Source of the DNA: Brevibacterium zhoupengii
Lineage (GTDB): Bacteria > Actinomycetota > Actinomycetes > Actinomycetales > Brevibacteriaceae
Reading direction: 5' to 3'
NCBI RefSeq assembly: GCF_021117425.1
Contig: NZ_CP088298.1
Location: 2,232,001 to 2,296,000, forward strand
DNA: 64,000 bases
Below the pieces are notes generated by a model, which was not told where the DNA came from, did no database searches, and saw nothing but the letters and a program-made list of their open reading frames with translations. The position numbers were made by a program, and so were the translations under genes. Below, in pieces: positions 23,230 through 31,789 of this stretch (position 1 is the stretch's first letter; every line of letters begins with the position of its first letter).

Positions 23230-26200
23230 CTACTCGATCGAGTTCGCACCTAGTAATGCTTTGACCTCCGCATACAGATCATTGGTTACCGACACTGGGT
23301 GGTTCGGAAGCGCGAAATGGACAATGCTCTGCGGCTTGCGCATCTTCAGATGGGTCGTCGTCTCTCCCGGATGCCTTGACAGAATCTCGCCGAGCTCGGT
23401 GACTCGCGGTTCCGTCGCCGCGTCTTCGGCGATGAGGATGGTGAACGGTCGATCGTGCCGGTCGATCATGGCATCGAGGACTTCGATGCCATCGGCATGG
23501 AGGCTGAGCCCCTCGTCGCGGATGCTCACTCGCCCGGTCACGGCGATGACTGCGTCCTGCTGGAGGGCGGATGAATACAGCTGGTGCGTCTTGCCCATCA
23601 CCATGACGGTGACGTCAGCGCCGAGGTCTTCGACACGCGCAATCGCGTACGGGTTCCCGGAAGACTTGGCGAGACGCTGCTGGACCTGAGTGACCAGACC
23701 GGCAACGGTGATCCGCTGACCGTCCTTGGGCGGTCTCTCGCCCAGGAGCTGCTCGATTGCATGGGTCGATCGTTTCTCAAGCTGCTGTTTGAGCCCGGTG
23801 AGCGGATGGTCGGAGACATACAGGCCGAGCATGTCGCGCTCGTGGCTGAGCTTCTCGAGCCTCCCCCACTCGGGGAGAGCAGGAACTTCGGCCACAACAT
23901 CATCGAACCCACTATCTTCAGTCCCCGCGAACAGGTCGTACTGCCCGCGCGCTTCTTCCCGTTTTACGGATGTCGCAGCGTCGACGGACTCCTTGTGGAT
24001 GCTGACGAGAGCGCGTCGAGAATGGCCGTACTCGTCGAACGTGCCTGCCTTGATCAGCGATTCGACCGTCCGCTTGTTGGACGCCTCCTGCGGCACTCTC
24101 CGGAGGAAGTCGTGGAACCCTTCGAATGGACGATCCTTCCGTGTGCGCACTATCTGTTCGACCACGTTGCTACCCACGTTGCGGATTGCCTCCAGGCCGA
24201 AGCGGATGTCTTCGCCGACGGCGGCGAAGTACCGGATCGACTCGTTGACGTCGGGAGGGAGGACGCGGAGGCCCATCCTGCGGGTCTCCCCGAGATAGAG
24301 CGCCATCTTGTCGCGGTTCTCGCCGACGCTGGTCAGCAGAGCAGCCATGTACTCGGCTGGGTAGTGAGCCTTGAGGTAGGCCGTCCAATAGCTGAGGAGC
24401 CCATAGGCGGCGGAGTGAGCCTTGTTGAAGGCATAGTCGGAGAACGGCAGGAGGATATCCCACAGGGTCGTGATCGCGTCCTCGCTGTAGCCGTTCGCGC
24501 GCATCCCGGATGAGAACCCCTCGAACTGCTTGTCCAGCTCGGCCTTCTTCTTCTTACCCATTGCGCGGCGCAGGAGGTCTGCTTGACCGAGCGTGAAGCC
24601 GGCCAGAACCTGAGCAATGGTCATGACCTGCTCCTGGTAGACAATGAGGCCGTACGTCTTGCCGAGGACCTCATCCAGCGGCTCTGCGAGCTCGGGGTGG
24701 ATGGGGACGATCTCCTGCTGCCCGGTCTTGCGCAGCGCGTAATTGATGTGCGAGTTCGCCCCCATCGGGCCGGGGCGGTATAGGGCACCCACGGCCGTGA
24801 TGTCCTCGAAGTGATCAGGCCGCGCAAGCCGCAGCAAGGACCGCATCGCGTCGCCATCGAACTGGATGACCCCCAAGGTGTCGCCGCGGCGCATCAGCTC
24901 GAACACGCCGGGATCGTCGAGCGCCAGCTCCTCGAGGTCGATCTCCTCGCCGCGGTTGGTGCGGATGTTGTCGAGCGCGTCGCTGATGATGGTGAGGTTC
25001 CGCAGGCCGAGGAAGTCCATCTTGATCAGGCCGAGGCCTTCACACGTCGGATAGTCGAACTGGGTGATGATCTGCCCGTCCTGATCCCGCTTCATCAGCG
25101 GGATCACGTCCATGAGGGGCTCGCTGGACATGATCACCCCCGCCGCGTGCACACCCCACTGCCGCTTCAGGTTCTCCAGCCCTGTCGCAGTGTCGTAGAC
25201 AGTCCGGACCTCGGGATCGGATTCTATGAGAGTCCGGACGTCCTGAGCTTCGGCGTAGCGCGGATGCTCGGAGTCGAAGATGCCGCCGAGGGGGATATCC
25301 TTGCCTGAGACGGTCGGAGGCATAGCCTTGGTGATCTTCTCCCCCATGCTGAAGGGGTGCCCGAGGACGCGAGCAGAGTCTTTCAACGCTTGCTTGGCCT
25401 TGATCGTGCCGTAGGTGACGATCTGTGCGACCCGGTCGTCGCCGTACTTGTCAGTGACGTACTGGATGACCTCACCACGCCGTCGGTCGTCGAAATCCAC
25501 GTCGAAGTCGGGCATAGAGACGCGATCGGGGTTCAGGAATCGTTCGAAGATTAGATCGTGGACCAGCGGGTCGAGCCCTGTGATCGTCAGCGCGTAGGCG
25601 ACCATCGAACCGGCTCCAGATCCGCGTCCCGGTCCGACGCGGATGCCCTGACTTTTCGCCCATTGGATGAAGTCCGCGACGACGAGGAAGTAGCCGGCGA
25701 ATCCCATCTGCAGGATGATCCCGGTCTCGTATTCGGCGCGATCACGTGCCTCTTGACTGATGCCGCCCGGGTAGCGCATATGCAGCCCACGCTCAATCTC
25801 CTTGATCAGCCAGGTCTCCTCGGTCTCACCGTCGGGCCCGGGGAACCGGGGCATGTAGTTCGCCGAGGTATCGAACTCGACGTTGCACCGTTCGGCGATC
25901 AGAAGTGTGTTGTCGCAGGCTTCCGGGAAGTCGCGGAACAGGTGCCGCATCTGGGTGGCTGACTTCAGGTAAAACTCGTCTGCGTCGAACTTGAAGCGGT
26001 TCGGGTCGTCCATGGTCGCCCCGGACTGCACGCACAGCAGAGCGGCGTGACTCTTCGCGTCGTCCGCGGCGACGTAGTGCAGGTCGTTCGTGGCCACGAG
26101 AGGCAGGTTGAGGTCCTTGGCGATTTTGACGAGGTCGCCCATCACACGCTTCTCGATTCCCAGACCGTGGTCCATGAGCTCGCAGAAGTAGTTCTCTGCC

Positions 26201-26742
26201 CCGAAGATGTCGCGGAAGTCCGCCGCCGCCTGCCGGGCCTCGTCGTACTGGCCGAGACGGAGGCGCGTCTGTACCTCGCTGCTCGGGCAGCCGGTCGTTG
26301 CGATGAGGCCCTTTCCGTATGTACTCAGGAGCTCGCGATCCATCCTCGGCTTGAAGTACTGCCCTTCCATCGAGGCCTTTGATGAGAGCCGGAAGAGATT
26401 GTGCATGCCCTCGGTGGTCTCCGCGAGCATCGTCAAGTGCGTGTACGCACCTGAGCCAGAGACGTCATCTCGTGATCCGTCGCCCCAGCGCACGCGAGAG
26501 CGCTCGGAGCGATGGGTGCCCGGGGTGAGGTACGCCTCGGTCCCGATGATCGGCTTGACCCCAGCGTCCTTCGCGGTCCTCCAGAAGTCGTAAGCACCGA
26601 AGACGTTCCCGTGGTCCGTCACGGCGACCGCAGGCATGCCCTGGCGGGCAGCTTCGTCCACCAGCGGGCCGATGTGAGCGGCCCCGTCGAGCATGGAGTA
26701 CTCGCTGTGGACGTGGAGATGGACAAACTCGTCTGCAGGCAT
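23230..26742 (-). CDS. dnaE: Complete DNA polymerase III alpha subunit (DnaE) carried by the element
   Basis: A 1170-residue DnaE1-type replicase, full length for actinobacteria. The PHP domain keeps all nine metal ligands expected of a proofreading PHP: H-L-H-V-H, the D of S-M-L-D, T-D-H-G-N, G-T-E-A-Y, H-L-T-M-L, T-T-G-C-P and N-D-L-H-Y. The polymerase site has P-D-F-D-V-D-F and K-M-D-F-L-G-L-R, so all three catalytic aspartates are present. An internal beta-clamp motif, Q-Y-D-L-F, and a C-terminal OB fold follow. Start ATG at 26742 has GGAAGAGG 5 bases upstream; a TTG at 26760 is less likely. A host must already own a dnaE1, so this should be a second copy. Divergent from lysR. Confidence 0.93.
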   Translation of the reverse strand: MPADEFVHLHVHSEYSMLDGAAHIGPLVDEAARQGMPAVAVTDHGNVFGAYDFWRTAKDAGVKPIIGTEAYLTPGTHRSERSRVRWGDGSRDDVSGSGAYTHLTMLAETTEGMHNLFRLSSKASMEGQYFKPRMDRELLSTYGKGLIATTGCPSSEVQTRLRLGQYDEARQAAADFRDIFGAENYFCELMDHGLGIEKRVMGDLVKIAKDLNLPLVATNDLHYVAADDAKSHAALLCVQSGATMDDPNRFKFDADEFYLKSATQMRHLFRDFPEACDNTLLIAERCNVEFDTSANYMPRFPGPDGETEETWLIKEIERGLHMRYPGGISQEARDRAEYETGIILQMGFAGYFLVVADFIQWAKSQGIRVGPGRGSGAGSMVAYALTITGLDPLVHDLIFERFLNPDRVSMPDFDVDFDDRRRGEVIQYVTDKYGDDRVAQIVTYGTIKAKQALKDSARVLGHPFSMGEKITKAMPPTVSGKDIPLGGIFDSEHPRYAEAQDVRTLIESDPEVRTVYDTATGLENLKRQWGVHAAGVIMSSEPLMDVIPLMKRDQDGQIITQFDYPTCEGLGLIKMDFLGLRNLTIISDALDNIRTNRGEEIDLEELALDDPGVFELMRRGDTLGVIQFDGDAMRSLLRLARPDHFEDITAVGALYRPGPMGANSHINYALRKTGQQEIVPIHPELAEPLDEVLGKTYGLIVYQEQVMTIAQVLAGFTLGQADLLRRAMGKKKKAELDKQFEGFSSGMRANGYSEDAITTLWDILLPFSDYAFNKAHSAAYGLLSYWTAYLKAHYPAEYMAALLTSVGENRDKMALYLGETRRMGLRVLPPDVNESIRYFAAVGEDIRFGLEAIRNVGSNVVEQIVRTRKDRPFEGFHDFLRRVPQEASNKRTVESLIKAGTFDEYGHSRRALVSIHKESVDAATSVKREEARGQYDLFAGTEDSGFDDVVAEVPALPEWGRLEKLSHERDMLGLYVSDHPLTGLKQQLEKRSTHAIEQLLGERPPKDGQRITVAGLVTQVQQRLAKSSGNPYAIARVEDLGADVTVMVMGKTHQLYSSALQQDAVIAVTGRVSIRDEGLSLHADGIEVLDAMIDRHDRPFTILIAEDAATEPRVTELGEILSRHPGETTTHLKMRKPQSIVHFALPNHPVSVTNDLYAEVKALLGANSIE

Positions 26743-26863
26743 TCGACCTCTTCCGAACAACGCATGGTTGGCCAGACCAGTTCACCAGTACAGACGGAGT
26801 CGTATCCAACAACGGGAGATCCGGTGCGCCACAACCACACGTTGTAGCGCGTAGGGTTGAGGC
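26743..26863. promoter_or_regulatory. dnaE-lysR divergent control region with a dyad operator
   Basis: A 121-bp gap between divergent starts. At 26826-26850 lies GCGC-c-ACAAC-cacac-GTTGT-a-GCGC, an interrupted palindrome with fully symmetric spacing, 14 bases before the lysR ATG. This is the size and position expected of an autoregulatory LysR site. Promoter elements for dnaE are not clear by eye. Confidence 0.6.
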
Positions 26864-27784
26864 ATGGATGTGGAGACAGTGAAGACGTTCCTCGCCGTCG
26901 CGGAGCTCGGGCAGTTCCAGGAAGCGGCGGCCGAGCTGGGGGTCACTCAGCAGGCGGTCTCAAAGCGCGTTTCCCGGCTGGAGTCGGAGCTCGGTGTCCG
27001 TGTCTTCGCCCGCACGCCGCGAGGGGCGCAACTCAGCATCGACGGACAGGCGTTCCTGCCCCATGCCCGCGAGCTTGTGCAGGTCGCCAATCGGGCCGTG
27101 AGCTCAGTCCATCCTGGACACCGAGCACTGCGAGTCGACGTCCTCCACCGCCGCATAGCGCCCTCGGTTCTGCTTCATGAGTATCATCGAGCTCACCCCG
27201 ACGCACTTCTCGACATCGTGACGCTGGAGTCCGCTAGTGCAACACGCGCTGTCGAGGCGATCCGCGCTGGCAGTATCGATGCTTCGTTCCGTGCGATCCT
27301 CGATAAATCGCTGGGCTACGGGTCCGACATCACTGCGTCTCGTGTTTTCGAGTCCCAGATGGAGGTGCTCGTCGGGCCGGGTCATCCACTAGCCAACGCC
27401 GAATCGCTCACACCTCGAGAATTGAGCGGACACCGGATATGGATCCCCGGGATCGCGCCCGAGACCGAATGGGCGCACTACTACGACAGGCTCATGGAAG
27501 ACTTCGACCTCAGCATCGACGGCATCGGGCCGCACTTCGGCGATGAAGCTCTCCTTGAAGAGATCGCCGACTCGCGCTCACTTGCGACCTTTGTAGGAGA
27601 TCGCGACCGGTATCTATGGCCGTCTCACTTCGACATTCGACGGATACCGATCCGGGAACCAGTTCCCATCTATCCGTACTCGCTCGTACATCGTCGCGAC
27701 AATAGCCACCCTGGGTTGATGTCCATCCTCGACTACTTCCGAGCTGTCCGACCCTCGATCAACGGGAAGGTCTGGCTGCCGTAG
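26864..27784 (+). CDS. LysR-family transcriptional regulator of the element
   Basis: A 306-residue LTTR. The N-terminal winged HTH reads F-L-A-V-A-E-L-G-Q-F-Q-E-A-A-A-E-L-G-V-T, the linker helix follows, and residues 90-290 form the periplasmic-binding-like effector domain (Q-M-E-V-L-V-G-P-G-H-P-L-A, the usual strand). It is divergent from dnaE and ends 76 bp from the right end of the element. By family habit it should control its divergent neighbour in response to a small ligand; the ligand cannot be read. This makes dnaE a candidate inducible gene. Confidence 0.85.
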   Translation: MDVETVKTFLAVAELGQFQEAAAELGVTQQAVSKRVSRLESELGVRVFARTPRGAQLSIDGQAFLPHARELVQVANRAVSSVHPGHRALRVDVLHRRIAPSVLLHEYHRAHPDALLDIVTLESASATRAVEAIRAGSIDASFRAILDKSLGYGSDITASRVFESQMEVLVGPGHPLANAESLTPRELSGHRIWIPGIAPETEWAHYYDRLMEDFDLSIDGIGPHFGDEALLEEIADSRSLATFVGDRDRYLWPSHFDIRRIPIREPVPIYPYSLVHRRDNSHPGLMSILDYFRAVRPSINGKVWLP

Positions 27785-27840
27785 CGCCTGGTCAGGGTCT
27801 GTCGGGTAGGCATAGCTGCTCGGGCACGACAGGAACCGAG

Positions 27841-27882
27841 GCCACAACCCTGACATGCTCTACGAGAACCCTCTCTATCTGG
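27841..27882. other. attR, right junction of the integrative element
   Basis: Element sequence ends GACATGCTC (27852-27860). TA (27861-27862) is the shared core, and from there C-GAG-AAC continues the monooxygenase frame (Y-E-N-P-L-Y). Extending outward, the right and left arms of the rebuilt attP also match in inverted orientation at several more positions up to about 20 bases from the centre. Confidence 0.75.
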
Positions 27883-28664
27883 CAGAGGAAGCCGCAGCCC
27901 TTGACCTGCTTTCAGATCAGCGTGTGGCACTGGGCATCAGCCGCGGATCACCGGAACCAGCCGACCGTGGCTGGGAAGCCTTCGGCTACAGTGACAGCGA
28001 TGATGAGAAGGCTGCGAACATGGCCCGCGACAAGTTCGCTCGATTTCTTTCCGCAATCAGGGGCGATGAACTCGCGCCTGCGGATCCGATGCAGTTCGGT
28101 CCCGGTAAGAGGCTGCGCGTGGAACCTCATTCACCCGGTCTTGACCAACGTGTCTGGTGGGGCGCCGGAACGGCGGCGACCGCGGAATGGGCAGCTGCTC
28201 AAGGCGTGAACATGATGAGCTCAACCCTGCTGACCGAAGCCACCGGTGCATCCTTCGGCGAGCTGCAGCGCGATCAGATCGATCGCTACCGTGCAGCGTG
28301 GAAGTCCGCCGGCCATGACTGGACTCCGCGCGTGTCCGTGAGCCGCAGCATCTTTCCGATCACGACGAACCTCGATGACCTCTACTTCGGTCGACGTTCC
28401 GATGGGCAAGGTGACCAGATCGGCATCATCGACGGCACCCGCTCGACCTTCGGTAAAACATACGCCGGCGAACCCGACGAACTCATCGAAGCGCTGAAGG
28501 CCGACCCCGCCGTCGAAGCCGCAGACACAGTGCTGCTGACGATCCCGAGCCAGCTGGGTGTGGACTACAACCTCCACATCCTGGAATCCTTCGCCAGCTA
28601 CGTCGCTCCGACTCTGGGTTGGGAACCTAATACGACTGGTCCGGTGACCGGCTCGGCAGAGTGA
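27861..28664 (+). pseudogene. 3' part of the split luciferase-like monooxygenase gene
   Basis: 267 codons of the same LLM-class flavin oxidoreductase, from Y-E-N-P-L-Y-L-A-E-E-A-A to the stop. Family features include the substrate/flavin-site segment R-V-A-L-G-I-S-R-G-S and V-W-W-G-A-G-T-A-A-T-A-E-W. The element supplies an ATG at 27855 in frame (M-L-Y-E-N-P), so a shortened protein could be made, but it would lack the first 83 residues with the first barrel strands. Excision of the element would restore a 350-residue enzyme. Confidence 0.85.
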
Positions 28665-28700
28665 TTCCCTCGGGACGCGACCACGGACACGTATGATGAA

Positions 28701-28762
28701 ACAGTTCCCACAAAGGGGACTGTCGAATCGACTTGGTTCCGTACGGCAACCTCCGTGCGGAA
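28701..28762 (+). promoter_or_regulatory. Two leader hairpins before the MFS gene
   Basis: A stem at 28701-28709 with 28715-28723 (one G-T pair), and a second at 28737-28746 with 28753-28762 (9 of 10 paired), both within 90 bases of the GTG start. They could form a terminator for the gene upstream or an attenuator for the exporter. Confidence 0.4.
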
Positions 28763-28786
28763 AACGGTCCGAACAGAGGTGATCAG

Positions 28787-30265
28787 GTGAGCGACGGCCA
28801 GCGCATGAATCAGGTTCAGAGACGAATCGTCCTCATCGGTCTGGTCCCGCTCTTCATGTCTCTGCTCTCAGTGTCGATCATCAACGTCGTCCTGCCGGCC
28901 ATTGAGACAGATCTCCAGGCCTCGTCCTCGGCCCTGCAATGGGTCCTCACCGGCTACGCTCTGTCTTTCGGCGTCGTGCTCGTGGCAGCAGGACGCGCAG
29001 GGGATGTCTTCGGGCGCGGCCAACTGTTCATGATCGGAGTGGGCCTGTTCGGCCTAGCCTCACTTGTGGCCGGCATCGCGCCCGGGGCACTGACTCTCAA
29101 TGTTGCTCGCGTCTTCATGGGACTGGGGTCAGGACTGCTCAATCCGCAGGTCGTCGGACTGCTGCAGCAGTACTTTCAAGGGCCGCAACGCGGACGCGCC
29201 TTCGGACTCATGGGCACCACCGTCGGCCTCTCCGTCGCGACAGGGCCGATCCTCGGCGGTGTCTTCATCGCACTCTTCGGCCCTGAGCTGGGTTGGCGCG
29301 CGGCCTTTCTCGTCAATGTCCCCTTCGCAGTCATCTCCCTCATCCTCGCCAAAAGCTGGTTGCCGAAATCAGCCTGGCATCCTATCGGCGCCGACGACGG
29401 GTCCGATGCGAACCAGACGGCCGCCTCGGCGAACCGAGGTCCCGTCCCGAAAAGGGAGCGTGATCTCGATCCTGTCGGAGTCACCCTCCTCGGTATCGGT
29501 GTCCTCCTTGTGCTGCTGCCCTTCGTCGAGTCCTCGGTCGGCTGGTTCATCTGGTTCGGCCTGCCTCTGGGACTTCTCACGATCTGGTTCTGGACCCGGT
29601 GGGAGCGTCGGTACTCCGCCCGCGGACACGCCCCCATGGTCGATCTGAACCTGTTCAGCATCCGGAGCTTCAGCAACGGTTCGATCATCATCACCCTCTA
29701 CTTCATGGGCGTGACCAGCGTCTGGGTGCTCATCGCCATGTACATGCAACAAGGATTGGGCCACACTGCGCTGGCAGCAGGCATGATCGGTCTCCCGGCT
29801 GCCCTGTTGTCGGCTGTATCGGCAGATGTGTCCGGACGATTCGTATTCCAGGTCGGACGTCGACTCGTCGTTTGGGGAATCGTGACCTGCCTGGTGGGTC
29901 TGATCTCGACGATCGGCGTCGTCTTCCTGCTCACACAGGGCATCGGCAGCGAATGGTGGATGCTGCTGACTCTGAGCTTCATCGGTGCCGCGCAGGGTAT
30001 GGTCATCAGCCCGAACCAGACCCTGACGCTGCAGGAGGTTCCGCTGAAGTATGCGGGTTCAGCTGGGGGAGTCCTGCAGACGGGACAACGCATCGGCACG
30101 TCGATGGGCTTGGCCATCATGACCGCACTGGCCTTCGCCGTCACCGCAATCAGCGATTGGAACACCGGCATGATCGCCTCGTTCGCGGCGATTGCGATCA
30201 TCGTGATCCTGGCCGGAATCGTCGGTCTGGCCGAGGTCAGACGAGGCCGGCGCCGTCAGCTCTGA
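28787..30265 (+). CDS. MFS drug-type exporter, DHA2 (EmrB/QacA) family
   Basis: A 492-residue protein with about 14 hydrophobic helices. Motif A is A-G-R-A-G-D-V-F-G-R after helix 2, motif C G-P-I-L-G-G-V lies in helix 5, and the early V-L-P-A-I-E-T-D-L and W-V-L-T-G-Y-A-L segments are typical of DHA2 exporters. It should move a drug or metabolite out using the proton gradient. I chose the GTG at 28787 because GAGG lies 7 bases upstream; a longer frame from 28733 runs through the leader hairpin. Confidence 0.87.
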   Translation: MSDGQRMNQVQRRIVLIGLVPLFMSLLSVSIINVVLPAIETDLQASSSALQWVLTGYALSFGVVLVAAGRAGDVFGRGQLFMIGVGLFGLASLVAGIAPGALTLNVARVFMGLGSGLLNPQVVGLLQQYFQGPQRGRAFGLMGTTVGLSVATGPILGGVFIALFGPELGWRAAFLVNVPFAVISLILAKSWLPKSAWHPIGADDGSDANQTAASANRGPVPKRERDLDPVGVTLLGIGVLLVLLPFVESSVGWFIWFGLPLGLLTIWFWTRWERRYSARGHAPMVDLNLFSIRSFSNGSIIITLYFMGVTSVWVLIAMYMQQGLGHTALAAGMIGLPAALLSAVSADVSGRFVFQVGRRLVVWGIVTCLVGLISTIGVVFLLTQGIGSEWWMLLTLSFIGAAQGMVISPNQTLTLQEVPLKYAGSAGGVLQTGQRIGTSMGLAIMTALAFAVTAISDWNTGMIASFAAIAIIVILAGIVGLAEVRRGRRRQL

Positions 30266-30349
30266 GCGCAATAATGTTACGGAATTTAGACAATCGTGTC
30301 TGTCCTCATGTGGAAGACTGTGAACGCACGTTTGCCCATGGAAGGACAT

Positions 30350-31609
30350 ATGGTGGTTGAGGCGGTACACGATCTGGACCTGGCTCTCGAAGAGTTGGTG
30401 CGCTCAGGTGGGATCGAAACCTATTTCGCCCCCGTCGTCGACGCGTACACCTTCGACAAAGTGGGATATCAGATCCTCCAGGCCCCCATCGATGACCCGG
30501 CACTCGGGCACGCTGAATCCGAAAATCTGCGCCGCGAGATGCATGCCTCGGCCATGATCGGCGATATCGATGCCTCACTTCGGGCAACAGCTCTGAGGAC
30601 TGCCGAGGCGGCGGGGCTGCCCAAATCGAACCGGCTCTTCCTCCACGCAGAAGGCGAATCCTTCGCCACCCTCGAAGACCGCACCGAAGAACCCGACCGC
30701 TCAGTCATCTTGCAGCTCGATGCCTCCCGCGTGTCGTCCTCACCAGCGTCCGTCCTCCGCGCGGTCCGTCAGGCCCGTTCGATGGGCTGGGGTGTGGGAA
30801 TGTCCTCGGTCGGTGCTGACCTGCGCAGCACCTCATTCGTGCCGCTGGTCAATCCGTCTGTCGTCGGTCTTCACCCAGACGTGCTGCGCATCGACTGCGA
30901 ATCGCATCTGGCTGAACTCAATCGACTCCTCCATGCCCACCTCGAACGCACTGGTGCTGTGATCCTCGCTGAAGGAGTCACCACCGAGGATGATCTCGAC
31001 CGGGTTCGGGCCTTGGGCGCACGCTTCATGTCAGGGCCGTACTTCGGTCCCGCGACCAAGGAGCCCGAGCCATTCGCTGAACCGATCGAGGACGGCCTGG
31101 TCGATCACCATTCGCGAAACCTTCCGGCTCTGGGCACTCCCTATTCGATCGCCCAGGGTCTGCGGCGTGAACCTCTGGTGATGAATCGTGAGCTGCTGAT
31201 CGCCCAGATCGCGGCCCTCGAAGAACGCGCCCTAGCTTCAGGTGCCGCCACAATCACACTCGGAGTCTTCGGTGAAGACGAGACCTTCTCCCAAGCCACC
31301 CGCGATCGCTATGAACGCATCCGCGACACGGTGGGACTCACCGCGATGTTCTCCGGCGGGTTCGCCGAACCGCCGATCTCTGGTGTACGCACAGGCGTCG
31401 TCGACGCGTCAGATCCCATGCGCAATGAGCACGGTGTCGTCGTGGTCGGACCCGACTGGTCGGGTCTGGTAGCCGCATCCAAACGCAACGATCCCGGAAG
31501 CGACGGCCAGACCGTCTTCGACGTCTACATCACCACGGAACGCTACACCTGCGTCGACGCTGCGCGCAGTGCGCTGACACGCATTTCGCCGGTGTCCTCA
31601 ACCAGCTGA
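30350..31609 (+). CDS. Degenerate EAL domain with C-terminal DICT sensory domain
   Basis: A 419-residue soluble protein. Residues 5-245 align by eye to an EAL phosphodiesterase: E-T-Y-F-A-P-V-V-D, then A-E-G-V-T-T-E-D-D-L and F-M-S-G-P-Y-F-G-P. The catalytic set is lost: EAL reads Q-I-L, the D-D-F-G motif reads S-S-V-G, and the usual Asn strand is changed. Residues 270-415 look like a DICT domain (R-E-P-L-V-M-N-R-E-L-L, V-V-V-G-P-D-W-S-G-L-V-A, V-Y-I-T-T-E-R). It is probably a sensor or binding protein, not an enzyme. ATG at 30350 follows GGAAGGA. Confidence 0.72.
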   Translation: MVVEAVHDLDLALEELVRSGGIETYFAPVVDAYTFDKVGYQILQAPIDDPALGHAESENLRREMHASAMIGDIDASLRATALRTAEAAGLPKSNRLFLHAEGESFATLEDRTEEPDRSVILQLDASRVSSSPASVLRAVRQARSMGWGVGMSSVGADLRSTSFVPLVNPSVVGLHPDVLRIDCESHLAELNRLLHAHLERTGAVILAEGVTTEDDLDRVRALGARFMSGPYFGPATKEPEPFAEPIEDGLVDHHSRNLPALGTPYSIAQGLRREPLVMNRELLIAQIAALEERALASGAATITLGVFGEDETFSQATRDRYERIRDTVGLTAMFSGGFAEPPISGVRTGVVDASDPMRNEHGVVVVGPDWSGLVAASKRNDPGSDGQTVFDVYITTERYTCVDAARSALTRISPVSSTS

Positions 31610-31712
31610 AGGTCTCAAGCCTCGTCGGGCAAACGTTGGGGCTCCAAAGGCTGCGCTGCGTGTGAGCCGAATGGGTCCGGGCCATCAGTTGGTGCTAATC
31701 TTATTTCTGCTC

Positions 31713-31789
31713 GCCCCCGTAGCTCAGCTGGTCAGAGCAGGGAACTCATAATTCCTTGGTCGTCGGTTCAAGTCCGACCGGGGGCACCA
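31713..31789 (+). tRNA. tRNA with anticodon CAT, probably tRNA-Ile2
   Basis: A 77-nt cloverleaf with encoded CCA. The acceptor stem is GCCCCCG/CGGGGGC and the anticodon loop is C-T-C-A-T-A-A. The AGAGCAGG and CTTGGTCG blocks and the T-arm GGTTCAAGTCC resemble the E. coli Ile2 tRNA (CAU made to read AUA by TilS) more than elongator tRNA-Met. The isotype is not certain from sequence alone. Confidence 0.85.

Larger units (their letters stand above)
16853..27860. mobile_element. 11.0-kb integrative mobilizable element carrying dnaE and lysR
   Basis: The borders come from restoring the split monooxygenase gene. The contents read left to right: serine recombinase, 40-bp palindrome, structured leader RNA with two small genes, origin-like region, HUH-SF3 Rep, mobC-like, relaxase, mobB-like, then dnaE (minus strand) and lysR. 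Joining the ends as in a circle gives GACATGCTC-TA-GCGCATGTC, a palindrome centred on the TA, as expected of a serine-recombinase attP. No mating-pore or coupling-protein gene is seen, so transfer would need a helper. The replication gene suggests the excised form can replicate as a plasmid. Confidence 0.85.

Noticed and set aside
23584..26593. Several long plus-strand open frames opposite dnaE
   Set aside because: All lie within intact dnaE and read as Arg- or Ser-rich shadow sequence.
31713..31789. Firm call of elongator tRNA-Met for the CAT anticodon
   Set aside because: Arm sequences resemble Ile2 more closely, but the isotype cannot be settled without identity-element comparison, so it is listed as probable Ile2.
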